Shown: positions 25,601 to 33,601, counted from the stretch's first letter. The stretch is DNA of 64,000 bases from Streptomyces sp. NBC_00620 (GCF_026341825.1 NZ_JAPENY010000003.1:1736001-1800000), one strand, 5' to 3'. The notes: a model not told the origin generated them from the sequence alone. Program-made: numbers and translations.

Positions 25601-28278
25601 CCCGGGGGCAGGAGCCGGACGTGGCTGTCGCGGCGGTTCTGAAGGAGGAGAGCTCTCGGCCGTACGACCTGGCCGAGGGTCCGCTGTTCACGCCACGGCT
25701 TCTGACGCTCGCCGACGACGACCACGTCCTGGTGTTCGGCCTGCATCACATCGTCACCGACGCGCACTCCGCCGGGATCCTCGCGGCGGATCTGGAGGAG
25801 CTGTACCGGGCCGGGGTCGAGGGGCGTCCCGCGCGGTTCCCGACGCCGGCCGGCAGCACCGTGAGCGAGGTCGAGCCCGACCGGGACCCGGCCGATCTGG
25901 AGTGGTGGCGTACGTATCTCGCCCCGCTGCCGCCCGTGCCCGCGCTGCCCACCGACCGGCCGCGCGGCCGACGCGTGGCGGGCAGCGGCGCGGCCGCCGG
26001 GATCCGCCTCGACAGGGCTCGGACCGTCGCGCTCCAGCAGTGGAGCGGGCGGCAGGGCGTCACACTCTTCGCCACGCTCCTGACCGCCTGGCAGTTGGTG
26101 CTGCGCGAACGCTCGGGCCAGGACGAGTTCGTCGTCGGTTCCACCTTCGGCAGGCGCACGCCGGGGACCGCCGACACCGTCGGTTTCCATGTCGCCGTGC
26201 TGCCGCTGCGGGCGTCCCTGACGGACACGACATCGCTGACCGCCGCCGTACGGGCCACCCGCGACGCCCTGTTCGCGGCGGACGCGCACCAGTACGTCGA
26301 CCTCGACGCGTTGCTGGCGAAGGTCAACCCCGACCGCGGCAGCCCGCGACCGCTGATCACCGTGTCGGCCGACCTCGACACCGTGCCGCTGACCCGGCTC
26401 GACCTGCCGGGACTGCGCTGCGAGGAGGTCGACGGAGGTACCGAATCGGCGCCGCTGGAAATGGCGTTGATGGTCATCAGGAGCGGCACCGGACTGCGTC
26501 TGCGCGTTCGCTACGACGCGGATCTCTTCGACGCGGGGACGGTTCAGGGGTATCTGGGCGACCTCGACCGGGTCCTCGGCGTCATGACGGGCGGTACCGC
26601 CGAACTGGTGGGGGACGTCGCCGCATCGTCCGCCGAGCCCCTCCACGAGGCGTTGCGCGGCGTCTGGAAGTCGGTTCTCGGGGTCGAGCACGTCGCCGAC
26701 GACGCCAACTTCTTCGAACTGGGCGGCAATTCGATCGCGGCGATCCGGCTCGTGAACCGGGTGCGCGAGGTGCTGGGTGCCGAGATCGCCCTTGCGGACT
26801 TCTTCGCGGACGCGACCTTGAACGCGATGGCCCGCCAACTGGGCGGCGAGCGCGGCGACTTGGCGGAATCCGGCAGTGCGCGTGCCCCGGTCGCCCTCCC
26901 GCCGGCCGACGGCGAGGTCGTCGACCGGTCCCGGGTGAGTGACCAGCAGGACCGGATGATCGCCGGCCACTACTCCGTTCCTCAGGCCCAGATCTGGAAC
27001 GTACCGACCAGGATCCGGTTCCGGGGAGCGTTCTCCCCCGACGCACTGCGCTCGGCACTCACCGAACTGACACACCGTCACTATGCCCTGCGCACACGCT
27101 TCGTGAAGGACGGCGAGGACGTCTGGTGGCAGGAGGTGACGGCCGCGCGGCCGTTGCGACTACGGGTCGACGACCTCAGCCGGCTCGATCCCGAGAGGCG
27201 CGCCGCGCGCGCCGACAAGGTGTGCCGCGAGCTGGCCGCGACCCCCATCGACATCACGCGCACGACGCTCGCCCCGCCGCGGCTGCTGCGGATCGCGGAG
27301 GACGAATGGGAGCTGATGTTCGTCCTGCACCACATCTGCGCCGACGGCTGGTCCCACTCGCTGCTCATCTCCGAACTCGCCGAGCTGTACAAGGCCGCCG
27401 CGTCCGGTACCGCGCACAACCTGCACGTGCCCTCCGCCCAGCCCACGGACTACGCCCGACACCAGCTGGAGGCGCGGGACCCGGACACCGAGGCCCGGCG
27501 GGCCACGTACTGCGCCACCTATCTGAAGGGGGTTCCGGTCCGGCTCGATGTCCCCACGGACCGGCCCCGGCCCGCGAAGCTCAGTGGTGACGGCGGCACC
27601 GTTCGCGGCGTGGGCACCGGTGAACTCCGTACGGCGCTGGAGGAGTTCGCGGCCGACCGGCGCGTGACCCCGTTCGCGGTCACGGTCGCGGCGCTCGGGA
27701 TCCACCTCGCCCGTCTCTCTGGCGAACAGGACGTGCTGCTGAGCGTCCCGTACGCCAACCGCGAGGGCACGGAGTCGGAAACTCTGGTGGCGATGACCAG
27801 CACGGCGGTCATGGTCCGGGTGCGGATCGACCCCGCCGAGAGCTTCGCCGAACTCGTGGCGCGCATCGGTGCGGAGGCGCTCGCCGTGATGGCGAACGTC
27901 CTGCCCACCGCGCGGATCATGCAGGCGATGCGCGACGCGGGCGCCACCGAGGTCCCCGACCGGGTGCCGTACGTCCTGGCCTTCCAGAACTACCCCGACA
28001 CCGACATCGAGATCCCCGGTCTCGACGTCACGGTGGAGGACCTGGCCCCGCCGGTGGCCCGGGCGGAACTGTGTTTCGGCATCTCGCCGCGCCGTGACCC
28101 GCGCCTCGGTTACCGGACCTTCCTGGAGTACTCGGCCGACCTGTGGGACAGGGAGTCGGCCGAGGATCTCCTCGCCTCCTATCTCACCCTGCTCGACGAC
28201 CTGTGCGCACACCCCGACCGTCATGTCGCGGCGGCACTCACCCCGTACGCGACGCCCCGAGAGGCAGACTCCGAGTGA
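22687..28278 (+). CDS. Hybrid NRPS: aminotransferase - luciferase-like monooxygenase - C - PCP - C
   Basis: A 1863-residue protein. Residues ~5-80 hold two similar helices (AADRAAELSRKLTAQ and AQRAHAAELSRRLTE), likely docking. A PLP class III aminotransferase domain spans ~85-500 (Asp312 in LLFDEMLTGLR, Lys340 in TYGKALGSGFPIG); such domains turn an ACP-bound beta-ketone into a beta-amine. Residues ~527-880 form a MupA/Atu3671-type FMN monooxygenase (LWIPERHFHSFGGLFPNPSV, LPLHDPVRVAEEWSVVDNLSGGR). Then come a condensation domain (~890, HHIVTDA at 1020, Gly of HHxxxDG replaced by Ala), a PCP (Ser1349 in LGGNSIAA) and a second condensation domain (canonical HHICADG at 1548) at the C terminus. 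There is no adenylation, epimerase or thioesterase domain, so the free-standing A-PCP protein downstream must supply the amino acid. GTG 22687 overlaps the PKS stop (GTGA). Confidence 0.92.
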   Translation: MSATAADRAAELSRKLTAQLTAARSRTTTAPVSPTSPPPPAVHGPRVTLPEGSGMVGDTAGAAQRAHAAELSRRLTERTRTSKEQAQNRRSVLADSRAVVGFRRSTKETLYPLAARSARGAHLTDVDGNDYTDITMGFGALLFGHDPEFVTRAVQEHLAQGLRFGPRPVEAGEVAQLLADLTGMERVAFANSGTEANSAAIRLARAATGRDRIVMFRGSYHGHIDSVLGRPGPDAGRAVPVSHGIPDSAVAELLVLEYGSQEALETIDALGDTIAAVLVEPVQCRNPALRPVDFLRGLRELTRRRGIVLLFDEMLTGLRPHPRGAQHHFGVVPDLATYGKALGSGFPIGAIAGRADILDGVDGGFWRYGDDSRPEVETTFFGGTYMQHPLSMAAAKAVLTHLTAEGPGLQERLNARTDALAADLNGFFAGEEFPLELSHFGSMFRFTPRADMELLYQHLLLRGVYVWEWRSFYLSTAHTDSDIERVSDSVKDSLRALRQGGFFPATRPRPATNPKPNPKQRPRPAPDFGVYFFGDYPDAPAGGDGESQPASEAYDRIIETARFADEHGFSSLWIPERHFHSFGGLFPNPSVLAAALARETSRIRLNAGSVVLPLHDPVRVAEEWSVVDNLSGGRVGIGCATGWHAQDFALHPERFGNRKEIAFAHLDDVRTLWAGGTVRRGTGDGEETDVRIRPAPVQDMPPMFLATSGRRDSYEEAARRDLGIVTNLMNQTVAELAENIGHYRRAREKHGLDPDAGRVTVLLHTYLGDDHATARAQALEPMSRYLRSSLQLRSAAGALGAGPQDVASAREEDLDHLFRRAYDRYCDERALIGTVDTCSPVVDALREAGVDEIAALVDFGMPADLMRAGLERLDALRGRHHTSDTDVSAPATAAQRRLWLASQLIGDRAAYNEVQAVRLRGALDVADLTRAVAGLVARHAALRTVFRAGGGDETVQQVVRGGLDVPLQVTDARGQEPDVAVAAVLKEESSRPYDLAEGPLFTPRLLTLADDDHVLVFGLHHIVTDAHSAGILAADLEELYRAGVEGRPARFPTPAGSTVSEVEPDRDPADLEWWRTYLAPLPPVPALPTDRPRGRRVAGSGAAAGIRLDRARTVALQQWSGRQGVTLFATLLTAWQLVLRERSGQDEFVVGSTFGRRTPGTADTVGFHVAVLPLRASLTDTTSLTAAVRATRDALFAADAHQYVDLDALLAKVNPDRGSPRPLITVSADLDTVPLTRLDLPGLRCEEVDGGTESAPLEMALMVIRSGTGLRLRVRYDADLFDAGTVQGYLGDLDRVLGVMTGGTAELVGDVAASSAEPLHEALRGVWKSVLGVEHVADDANFFELGGNSIAAIRLVNRVREVLGAEIALADFFADATLNAMARQLGGERGDLAESGSARAPVALPPADGEVVDRSRVSDQQDRMIAGHYSVPQAQIWNVPTRIRFRGAFSPDALRSALTELTHRHYALRTRFVKDGEDVWWQEVTAARPLRLRVDDLSRLDPERRAARADKVCRELAATPIDITRTTLAPPRLLRIAEDEWELMFVLHHICADGWSHSLLISELAELYKAAASGTAHNLHVPSAQPTDYARHQLEARDPDTEARRATYCATYLKGVPVRLDVPTDRPRPAKLSGDGGTVRGVGTGELRTALEEFAADRRVTPFAVTVAALGIHLARLSGEQDVLLSVPYANREGTESETLVAMTSTAVMVRVRIDPAESFAELVARIGAEALAVMANVLPTARIMQAMRDAGATEVPDRVPYVLAFQNYPDTDIEIPGLDVTVEDLAPPVARAELCFGISPRRDPRLGYRTFLEYSADLWDRESAEDLLASYLTLLDDLCAHPDRHVAAALTPYATPREADSE

Positions 28279-29582
28279 CCATCGCCACCGACCGCAGCCA
28301 CAACGAGGACCTGCTCGCCTTCCTCAAGGACAGTTCCTCGCCCTACCACGCCGTGGCCCATGCCGCGCGCCGCCTGGAGAAGGCGGGCTTCACGGAGCTG
28401 AGGGAGACCGAGGAGTGGACCGGGCTCAGCGGGGGCGGCTTCATCACCCGTGCCGGTGCCCTCGTCGCGTGGTACGTCCCCGAGGGCGCGCCCGCGCACA
28501 CCCCCTTCCGGATCGTCGGAGCGCACACCGACTCCCCCAACCTACGGGTCAAGCCGACGCCCGACACCGCGTCCGCGGGCTGGCGCCAGATCGCCGTGGA
28601 GATCTACGGAGGCGTCCCGCTCAACACCTGGCTCGACCGGGACCTGGGCATCTCGGGGCGGCTCAGCCTGCGTGACGGCGGCTCGGCCCTCGTCAAGATC
28701 GACGAACCGCTGTTCCGCGTACCGCAGTTGGCCATCCATCTGGACCGCTCGGTCAACGAGGGCCTGTCGCTCGACCGGCAGCGCCAGACCCAGCCGATCT
28801 GGTCCCTGGGCGGGCGGGAGCCGGGCGCGCTGCTGCGGAAGGTCGCGGCGGAGGCCGACTTGGAGCCCGCGGAGATCCTCGGCTGGGACCTGATGCTGCA
28901 CGACATCCAGGCGCCAGGGCACCTGGGCCTGGAGCGCGAGTTCCTGGTGTCCTCGCGCATGGACAACCTGGTGTCCGTGCACGCGGGCGTCACGGCGCTC
29001 ACCGCGGCTGCCGACGCGTGGTCGAAGGGCGCCGGGCCCGCGGGCGGTTTCCGGATCCCGGTGCTCGCCGCCTTCGACCACGAGGAGTGCGGCAGCGGCT
29101 CGGAGACCGGCGCCCAAAGTCCGCTCCTGGAGCGCGTGTTGAGCCGCTCGCTGACCGCCCGTGGCGGCAGCGGCGAGGACTGGTCACGGGCGATGGCGGG
29201 TGCGTTCTGTGTGTCGGCCGACATGTCCCACGCGGTGCACCCCAACTACAGCGAGCGGCACGACCCGGACAACCATCCGCTGCCCAACGGCGGACCCGTG
29301 GTGAAGGTCAACGTCAACCAGCGGTACGCCACCGACGGCACCGGCTTCGCCGCCTTCGTGGCCGCCTGCGAGCGGGCCGGAGTGCCGTGGCAGCGGTTCG
29401 TGTCCAACAACGCGATGGGCTGCGGCACTTCGATCGGGCCGATCACCGCGGCCCGCCTGGGCGTGACCACGGTCGACGTGGGGGTGCCCGGCCTGTCCAT
29501 GCACTCCGCGCGCGAGCTGGTCGGCGCCAGGGATCCCGGCCATCTGGCCCGGGCGCTCACCGAGTTCGTCACGGCAGGCTGA
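28275..29582 (+). CDS. M18-family metalloaminopeptidase inside the biosynthetic operon
   Basis: A 435-residue cytoplasmic dizinc aminopeptidase (aspartyl aminopeptidase family). Visible metal and catalytic motifs: GAHTDSPNLRVKP, AAFDHEECGSGSETGAQSPL, FCVSADMSHAVHPNYSERHD and the C-terminal GVTTVDVGVPGLSMHSARE. The length is normal for M18. GTG 28275 overlaps the NRPS stop by 4 nt and the thioesterase gene follows 4 nt after its stop, so it is fully embedded in the operon. That suggests a pathway role, for example trimming an N-terminal residue from a precursor or breaking down product inside the cell. A housekeeping M18 enzyme captured by the operon cannot be excluded. Confidence 0.92.
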   Translation: MTIATDRSHNEDLLAFLKDSSSPYHAVAHAARRLEKAGFTELRETEEWTGLSGGGFITRAGALVAWYVPEGAPAHTPFRIVGAHTDSPNLRVKPTPDTASAGWRQIAVEIYGGVPLNTWLDRDLGISGRLSLRDGGSALVKIDEPLFRVPQLAIHLDRSVNEGLSLDRQRQTQPIWSLGGREPGALLRKVAAEADLEPAEILGWDLMLHDIQAPGHLGLEREFLVSSRMDNLVSVHAGVTALTAAADAWSKGAGPAGGFRIPVLAAFDHEECGSGSETGAQSPLLERVLSRSLTARGGSGEDWSRAMAGAFCVSADMSHAVHPNYSERHDPDNHPLPNGGPVVKVNVNQRYATDGTGFAAFVAACERAGVPWQRFVSNNAMGCGTSIGPITAARLGVTTVDVGVPGLSMHSARELVGARDPGHLARALTEFVTAG

Positions 29583-29586
29583 CAAC

Positions 29587-30339
29587 GTGCCTTCGAGGAA
29601 CTTCGTACTCAAGGGCGCCGCACCGCAGGACGCGGCAGTACGGGTGCTGATCATTCCGCATGCCGGTGCCGGGGCGTCGAGCGGTCTGGCCTTCGCGGAG
29701 CACGCTCCGGCCGAGTGGCTGGTGGCGACGGCCCGGCTGCCGGGGAGGGAGTCGCGCATCCGGGAGGGCGTCCCGGAGCTGCCCGGCCTGGTCGCGGACG
29801 TCGTGGCGACGGTCCGTTCGCTGCCCGGTACGGCCCCGCTGATCGTCGTCGGAGTGTGTTCCGGCGCTGTCATCGGTCTGGAGGCGGTGCGGGAACTTCA
29901 GCGTGACGGCAGCGGCCATGTGGTGGGCCTCGTGGTCGTCTCGCAGTGGGCGGTCACCGAGAAGCCCGATCCCGGGCGCCGTCTGCTGCGCGACACGGAC
30001 GAAACGGATCAAGTGCTGGACATTCTCCGGGAGTTCGGCGGCGTCCCGGAATCCGTCTCGGCCAACGAGGAGATGCTCAAGCTCGTTCTGCCGGGAATCG
30101 TGGCGGACATCCGTGCCGTCGAGGACTACTCGTCGGATCCGGACCCGCTCCTCGCCTGCCCGCTCCTCACCGTGTTCGGGGACGAGGACCACCTGTGTCC
30201 CGAGGAACGGACCGCCGACTGGTCCCTGTTCAGCGAGAACACCCGCACCGCCTGGGTGCCCGGCGGTCACATGCTGCTGACGGAGAACCCCGCCGTGGTG
30301 GTGGACGCCCTTGCCGGCAATCTCGACCAGTTCGCGTGA
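29587..30339 (+). CDS. Type II thioesterase
   Basis: A 250-residue alpha/beta hydrolase of the GrsT/RifR editing thioesterase family. Seen: the N-terminal PHAGAGASSGLAF stretch, nucleophile elbow GVCSGAVIGLEAV, Asp region LTVFGDEDHLCPEE and catalytic His in VPGGHMLLTENP. These enzymes release misprimed or stalled acyl groups from carrier proteins. The NRPS has no built-in thioesterase, so this protein might also release the product. GTG 29587 lies 4 nt after the M18 stop. Confidence 0.92.
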   Translation: MPSRNFVLKGAAPQDAAVRVLIIPHAGAGASSGLAFAEHAPAEWLVATARLPGRESRIREGVPELPGLVADVVATVRSLPGTAPLIVVGVCSGAVIGLEAVRELQRDGSGHVVGLVVVSQWAVTEKPDPGRRLLRDTDETDQVLDILREFGGVPESVSANEEMLKLVLPGIVADIRAVEDYSSDPDPLLACPLLTVFGDEDHLCPEERTADWSLFSENTRTAWVPGGHMLLTENPAVVVDALAGNLDQFA

Positions 30340-30350
30340 GGACTACTTGG

Positions 30351-32249
30351 ATGACGACTGCGCCATTGGATTCCCGCCACCGGATCGACGCCCTCCTGCT
30401 GGAGCGGTGGGACCGTGACCCGGCTCTCCCCGCGCTCGTGTCCGGCGACTCCGTGCTCACCATGGGCGAGTTGAAGGAACGGGTCCTGCGGGCCGCAGCC
30501 GCGCTCCGCGCGCGGGGTGTGGGGTCCGGGGACCGCGTCGTCGTCTACCACGAGCGGTCCGTCGACTTCGTGGTGGCCATGCTGGGCGTGGTGTTCGCGG
30601 GCGCCGCCCATGCGGCGATCGACGTGAACGATCCATTGCGGCGCACGCTCCGTACGATCGACGACTGCGCACCCCGGGCCCTGATGACCAGCCCCGCGCT
30701 GCGCTCGCGGTTCAGCGGGGTGCCGGGCTTCGTGGTGGTCACGGACGAGGAGTACGCCGTACGACGGCCGACGCCCCCTGTGCCGCCGGTGACCGCGTCG
30801 GGCGAGGACCCCGCGGTCGTCATCTACACCTCCGGTTCCACCGGCCGCCCCAAGGCCTCGCTGATCAGTCATCGCGCGCTCGTATCGCGGCTGATGGCCC
30901 TGCAGTCCACGCACCGCATGGACGAGCACGACCGGATGATCCACCACACGGTGTGCAGCTTCGACATGTATCTCTGCGAGCTGTACTGGCCGTTGCTGGC
31001 GGGGGCCGCCGTCGTCATCGCGGCACCGGGCCGCCAACGCGACGCCGACTATCTCGCCGCGCTGATCCGGGACCACCGGATCACGACGTTCTACTGCGTC
31101 GTGTCCCTGCTCGAACTCTTTCTGCTGACACGTGACCCGGCGGAGCGGTACGACGGCATCCGGCAGGTGCTCACCGGCGGGGAGTCGCTCAGCCCGGAGC
31201 TGGTCAAGCGCTTCCACGCGCGTTCCACCGCCTCGCTCACCAACCTGTACGGCCCCAGCGAGTGCACCATCTACTGCACCGCCTGGGTGTGCCCGCGCGA
31301 TCCCGACCTGGACACCGTGCTGATCGGATCCGCCATCCAGGACACCGAGTTGTGGATCCTCGACGAGGCGGGCGCTCCGGTCTCCGACGGGGAACCGGGC
31401 GAGCTCCACATCGGCGGCGCCGGCCTCGCGCTGGGGTATCTGCACCGGCCCGAACTCACGGCGGAACGCTTCATCACCTCCCCGGCGTTGAGCCCGGACA
31501 GCCGGCTCTACCGGTCCGGTGACCTGGTCAGGGCCCGTCCCGACGGCGCTCTCGAGTTCCTGGGCCGCGTGGACCGCCAGGTGAAGATCCGGGGCATCCG
31601 TATCGAGCTCGGGGAGATCGAGGCAACCGCGGTGCGCTGCGCGGGGGTTCGGCAGGCGGCGGTCGTCGCGCACGGCACGGGGTACGAGAAGCGGCTGGCC
31701 GCGTATGTGGTGGCCGAGGAGGGCGCGGAGTCACTGGGGCTGCCCTCGGCCGTACGTCAGACCTTGCGCACCTGGCTGCCGCCCTACATGGTGCCGACGG
31801 CGATCGAGGCTGTCGACAGCCTGCCCCTGACGGCCAACGGCAAGCTGGACCGGCTGCTCCTCGAGGACTGGACGGCGAAGCGGGCGGCCGCTCCCGTGCC
31901 TGCGGCGGTGGCGCACGGCACGGTCGTGGCAGCCGCCGGTGCGGACGTCTCCACGGTCACGGTGGTAGCCGGTGCGTCCGTGGAGACCGTCGTGGCCGAG
32001 GTGTGGTGCGAGGCGCTCGGGACCACCGGCATCGGCCCCGACGACGACTTCTTCGACCTGGGCGGCGACTCGTTCAAGGTGGTCCAGGTGGTCGAGAGTC
32101 TGCGCCACCGGCTGGGGGCGGACATTCCGCTGGCGGCGCTGCTGCACGAGCCGACGGTGGCCGGTTTCGCCGCGGAACTGCGGCGCCTCATGGACATGGA
32201 TACGGACATGGCCACCCATACGGATACGGATCAGGAGCCCGCGAGTTGA
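30351..32249 (+). CDS. Free-standing NRPS adenylation-PCP didomain
   Basis: A 632-residue A-PCP protein. Adenylation motifs: A3 VIYTSGSTGRPK, A5 NLYGPSECTI, A7 YRSGDLVR, A8 GRVDRQVKIRGIRIELGEIE, A10 LTANGKLDR. Carrier protein Ser574 is in LGGDSFKVVQ. By hand alignment to GrsA the specificity residues read D-M-C-Y-L-G-L-I-Y (plus Lys), which matches no common code I know; the closest pattern is the D-M-x-x-L-G-L-I-x seen for ornithine-type substrates, but without the acidic residue. It must load its own PCP and probably also the A-less PCP of the NRPS. ATG 30351 follows the thioesterase stop by 11 nt with GAGGA upstream. Confidence 0.93.
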   Translation: MTTAPLDSRHRIDALLLERWDRDPALPALVSGDSVLTMGELKERVLRAAAALRARGVGSGDRVVVYHERSVDFVVAMLGVVFAGAAHAAIDVNDPLRRTLRTIDDCAPRALMTSPALRSRFSGVPGFVVVTDEEYAVRRPTPPVPPVTASGEDPAVVIYTSGSTGRPKASLISHRALVSRLMALQSTHRMDEHDRMIHHTVCSFDMYLCELYWPLLAGAAVVIAAPGRQRDADYLAALIRDHRITTFYCVVSLLELFLLTRDPAERYDGIRQVLTGGESLSPELVKRFHARSTASLTNLYGPSECTIYCTAWVCPRDPDLDTVLIGSAIQDTELWILDEAGAPVSDGEPGELHIGGAGLALGYLHRPELTAERFITSPALSPDSRLYRSGDLVRARPDGALEFLGRVDRQVKIRGIRIELGEIEATAVRCAGVRQAAVVAHGTGYEKRLAAYVVAEEGAESLGLPSAVRQTLRTWLPPYMVPTAIEAVDSLPLTANGKLDRLLLEDWTAKRAAAPVPAAVAHGTVVAAAGADVSTVTVVAGASVETVVAEVWCEALGTTGIGPDDDFFDLGGDSFKVVQVVESLRHRLGADIPLAALLHEPTVAGFAAELRRLMDMDTDMATHTDTDQEPAS

Positions 32250-33463
32250 ACCCTTTGGGAAGCACCCCCGGCCCCCGCTCCGGGCGTCCCGGCCTCATCC
32301 GTTCCTTCGCCGATCTCACCTCCGAGCGGTTCGACCGGGGGCGTCCCGTGGTCACGCTGTTCAGCGGCGGCCTGGACAGCAGCTATCTCCTCCACCGGCT
32401 GGCGAAGGCCGGCTTCACCGACATCCACGCGGTGAGCGTCGACCTGGGCGCCGGTGAGGACCCGGACGATCTGCGGCTCGTGACCGATCGGCTCTCCGTA
32501 CGTCTTCATGTCGTCGACGGGCGGGAGTTGTTCGCGGACGAGTACGTCCGCCCGGCGATCGCCGCGCAGGCCGTCTATCTGGACACGCATCCGGTCAGCT
32601 CGTCACTCAGCAGACCTCTCATCGCGAAGCTGGCCATGGACATCGCGGTCGGCCTGGGCGCCTGGGGAGTGCTGCACACGGCCAACCGCTCACAGAACAC
32701 CCTGCGCAGACTCAACGGGGCACTGGGGCTTCTCGGTTATCAGGGCCACTATGGAAGCCCGTACGACCTCGACCCGGTGGACCGTGACCAGAAGGCCAGG
32801 GAGCTCGAGGAGATCGGGCTCTTCCACATGAGCAAACGGGTCGCCAGCATCGACGCGAACCTGTGGTGCCGGGAGTTCGAGTCCGGTGTGCTGGACGATC
32901 CCGAGGAGCACATCGTTCCGGAGCATCTGTACCGCTGGAGCGTGCGGGAGGACGGGGTCCCGGACGAGACGGTCGAGATCGGTTTCGCCGAGGGGGTGCC
33001 CGTCTCCGTCGACGGCACGCGCCTCCCGCTGCATCTGCTGGTCACCGCGCTCAACCGCCGGGCCGGCGCCCATGGAATCGGCCGCTACAGCGGGCTCGAA
33101 CATCTCCCCGGCGGTCAGAAGGTGCTCGAACTCCGCGAGATGCCGGCCGCCGCACTGCTCCTGAAGACCTACCGCCACCTGGAGACGGCGACCCTGGACG
33201 CGGAGACCATCCGGGAGAAGATGCACATCGAACAGATCTGGGTGCGCGAGGCGCTCGAAGGGCGCTGGTTCGGCGAACTGCGGCAGGCGAGCCAGTCGTT
33301 CGTGGACTCCTGCGCCGCCCGGGTGACGGGAACCGTACGTTGGCGCCTGCGGCCGGGCTCGGCGGAGACGCAGTCCATCGTCGCCGCCTCCCCGCGCTAT
33401 GTGCGCAGCCGCGAGGACTGGGAAAGGGAGTCGATTCGCGCCGACGGTTCGTACGGTCTGTAG
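32246..33463 (+). CDS. Argininosuccinate-synthase-like ATP-dependent ligase with altered signature
   Basis: A 405-residue member of the argininosuccinate synthase (ArgG) fold family. The ATP pyrophosphatase loop is intact (VTLFSGGLDSSYLL), as are VSVDLGAGEDP and the substrate-side motif SSSLSRPLIAKLAMDIAV. The ArgG signature H-G-x-T-G-K-G-N-D-Q-x-R-F, which binds aspartate, citrulline and ATP, is here H-T-A-N-R-S-Q-N-T-L-R-R-L, so the aspartate/citrulline contacts have changed. It probably adenylates a carbonyl (ureido, amide or carboxylate) and joins it to an amine other than aspartate. No lyase partner is present. TTG 32246 overlaps the A-PCP stop (TTGA), so it is the last gene of the operon. 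Confidence 0.8.
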   Translation: MNPLGSTPGPRSGRPGLIRSFADLTSERFDRGRPVVTLFSGGLDSSYLLHRLAKAGFTDIHAVSVDLGAGEDPDDLRLVTDRLSVRLHVVDGRELFADEYVRPAIAAQAVYLDTHPVSSSLSRPLIAKLAMDIAVGLGAWGVLHTANRSQNTLRRLNGALGLLGYQGHYGSPYDLDPVDRDQKARELEEIGLFHMSKRVASIDANLWCREFESGVLDDPEEHIVPEHLYRWSVREDGVPDETVEIGFAEGVPVSVDGTRLPLHLLVTALNRRAGAHGIGRYSGLEHLPGGQKVLELREMPAAALLLKTYRHLETATLDAETIREKMHIEQIWVREALEGRWFGELRQASQSFVDSCAARVTGTVRWRLRPGSAETQSIVAASPRYVRSREDWERESIRADGSYGL

Positions 33464-33512
33464 GCCTCGGCGCCCCTAGGCCTCGGCGCTCCTAGGCCAG
33501 GTCTCGGCGCCC
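33461..33512 (+). repeat. 16-bp direct repeats after the last biosynthetic gene
   Basis: TAGGCCTCGGCGCCCC (33461-33476) is followed directly by TAGGCCTCGGCGCTCC (33477-33492) and then by a degenerate third copy. It lies at the 3' end of the operon. No strong terminator hairpin is seen in the 138-nt gap before the SWIM gene. Confidence 0.6.
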
Positions 33513-33601
33513 GCCCGGCGTTGTCAGTGGTCGCCACTATGTTCATTCGTGCCCCGCCGTTGTGACGGGGAAGTCCCCACGGGTGCATAGGAGATGGTGC
33601 G

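Noticed and set aside
23995..27081. A 1028-codon minus-strand frame opposite the NRPS
   Set aside because: Antisense shadow of conserved AMT, LLM and C domains.
30351..32249. Ornithine as the amino acid activated by the A domain
   Set aside because: Part of the code (D-M-x-x-L-G-L-I) resembles the ornithine code, but the acidic residue expected to bind the side-chain amine is Cys here; not strong enough to assign.
32246..33463. Beta-lactam synthetase or asparagine synthetase identity for the SGGLDSS protein
   Set aside because: The SRPLIA segment and overall order follow argininosuccinate synthase, not the asparagine synthetase C-terminal domain; no glutaminase domain is present.
33542..33572. 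Possible terminator hairpin (CCCCG...CGGGG) before the SWIM gene
   Set aside because: Only about five paired bases with a 9-nt loop; too weak to call.
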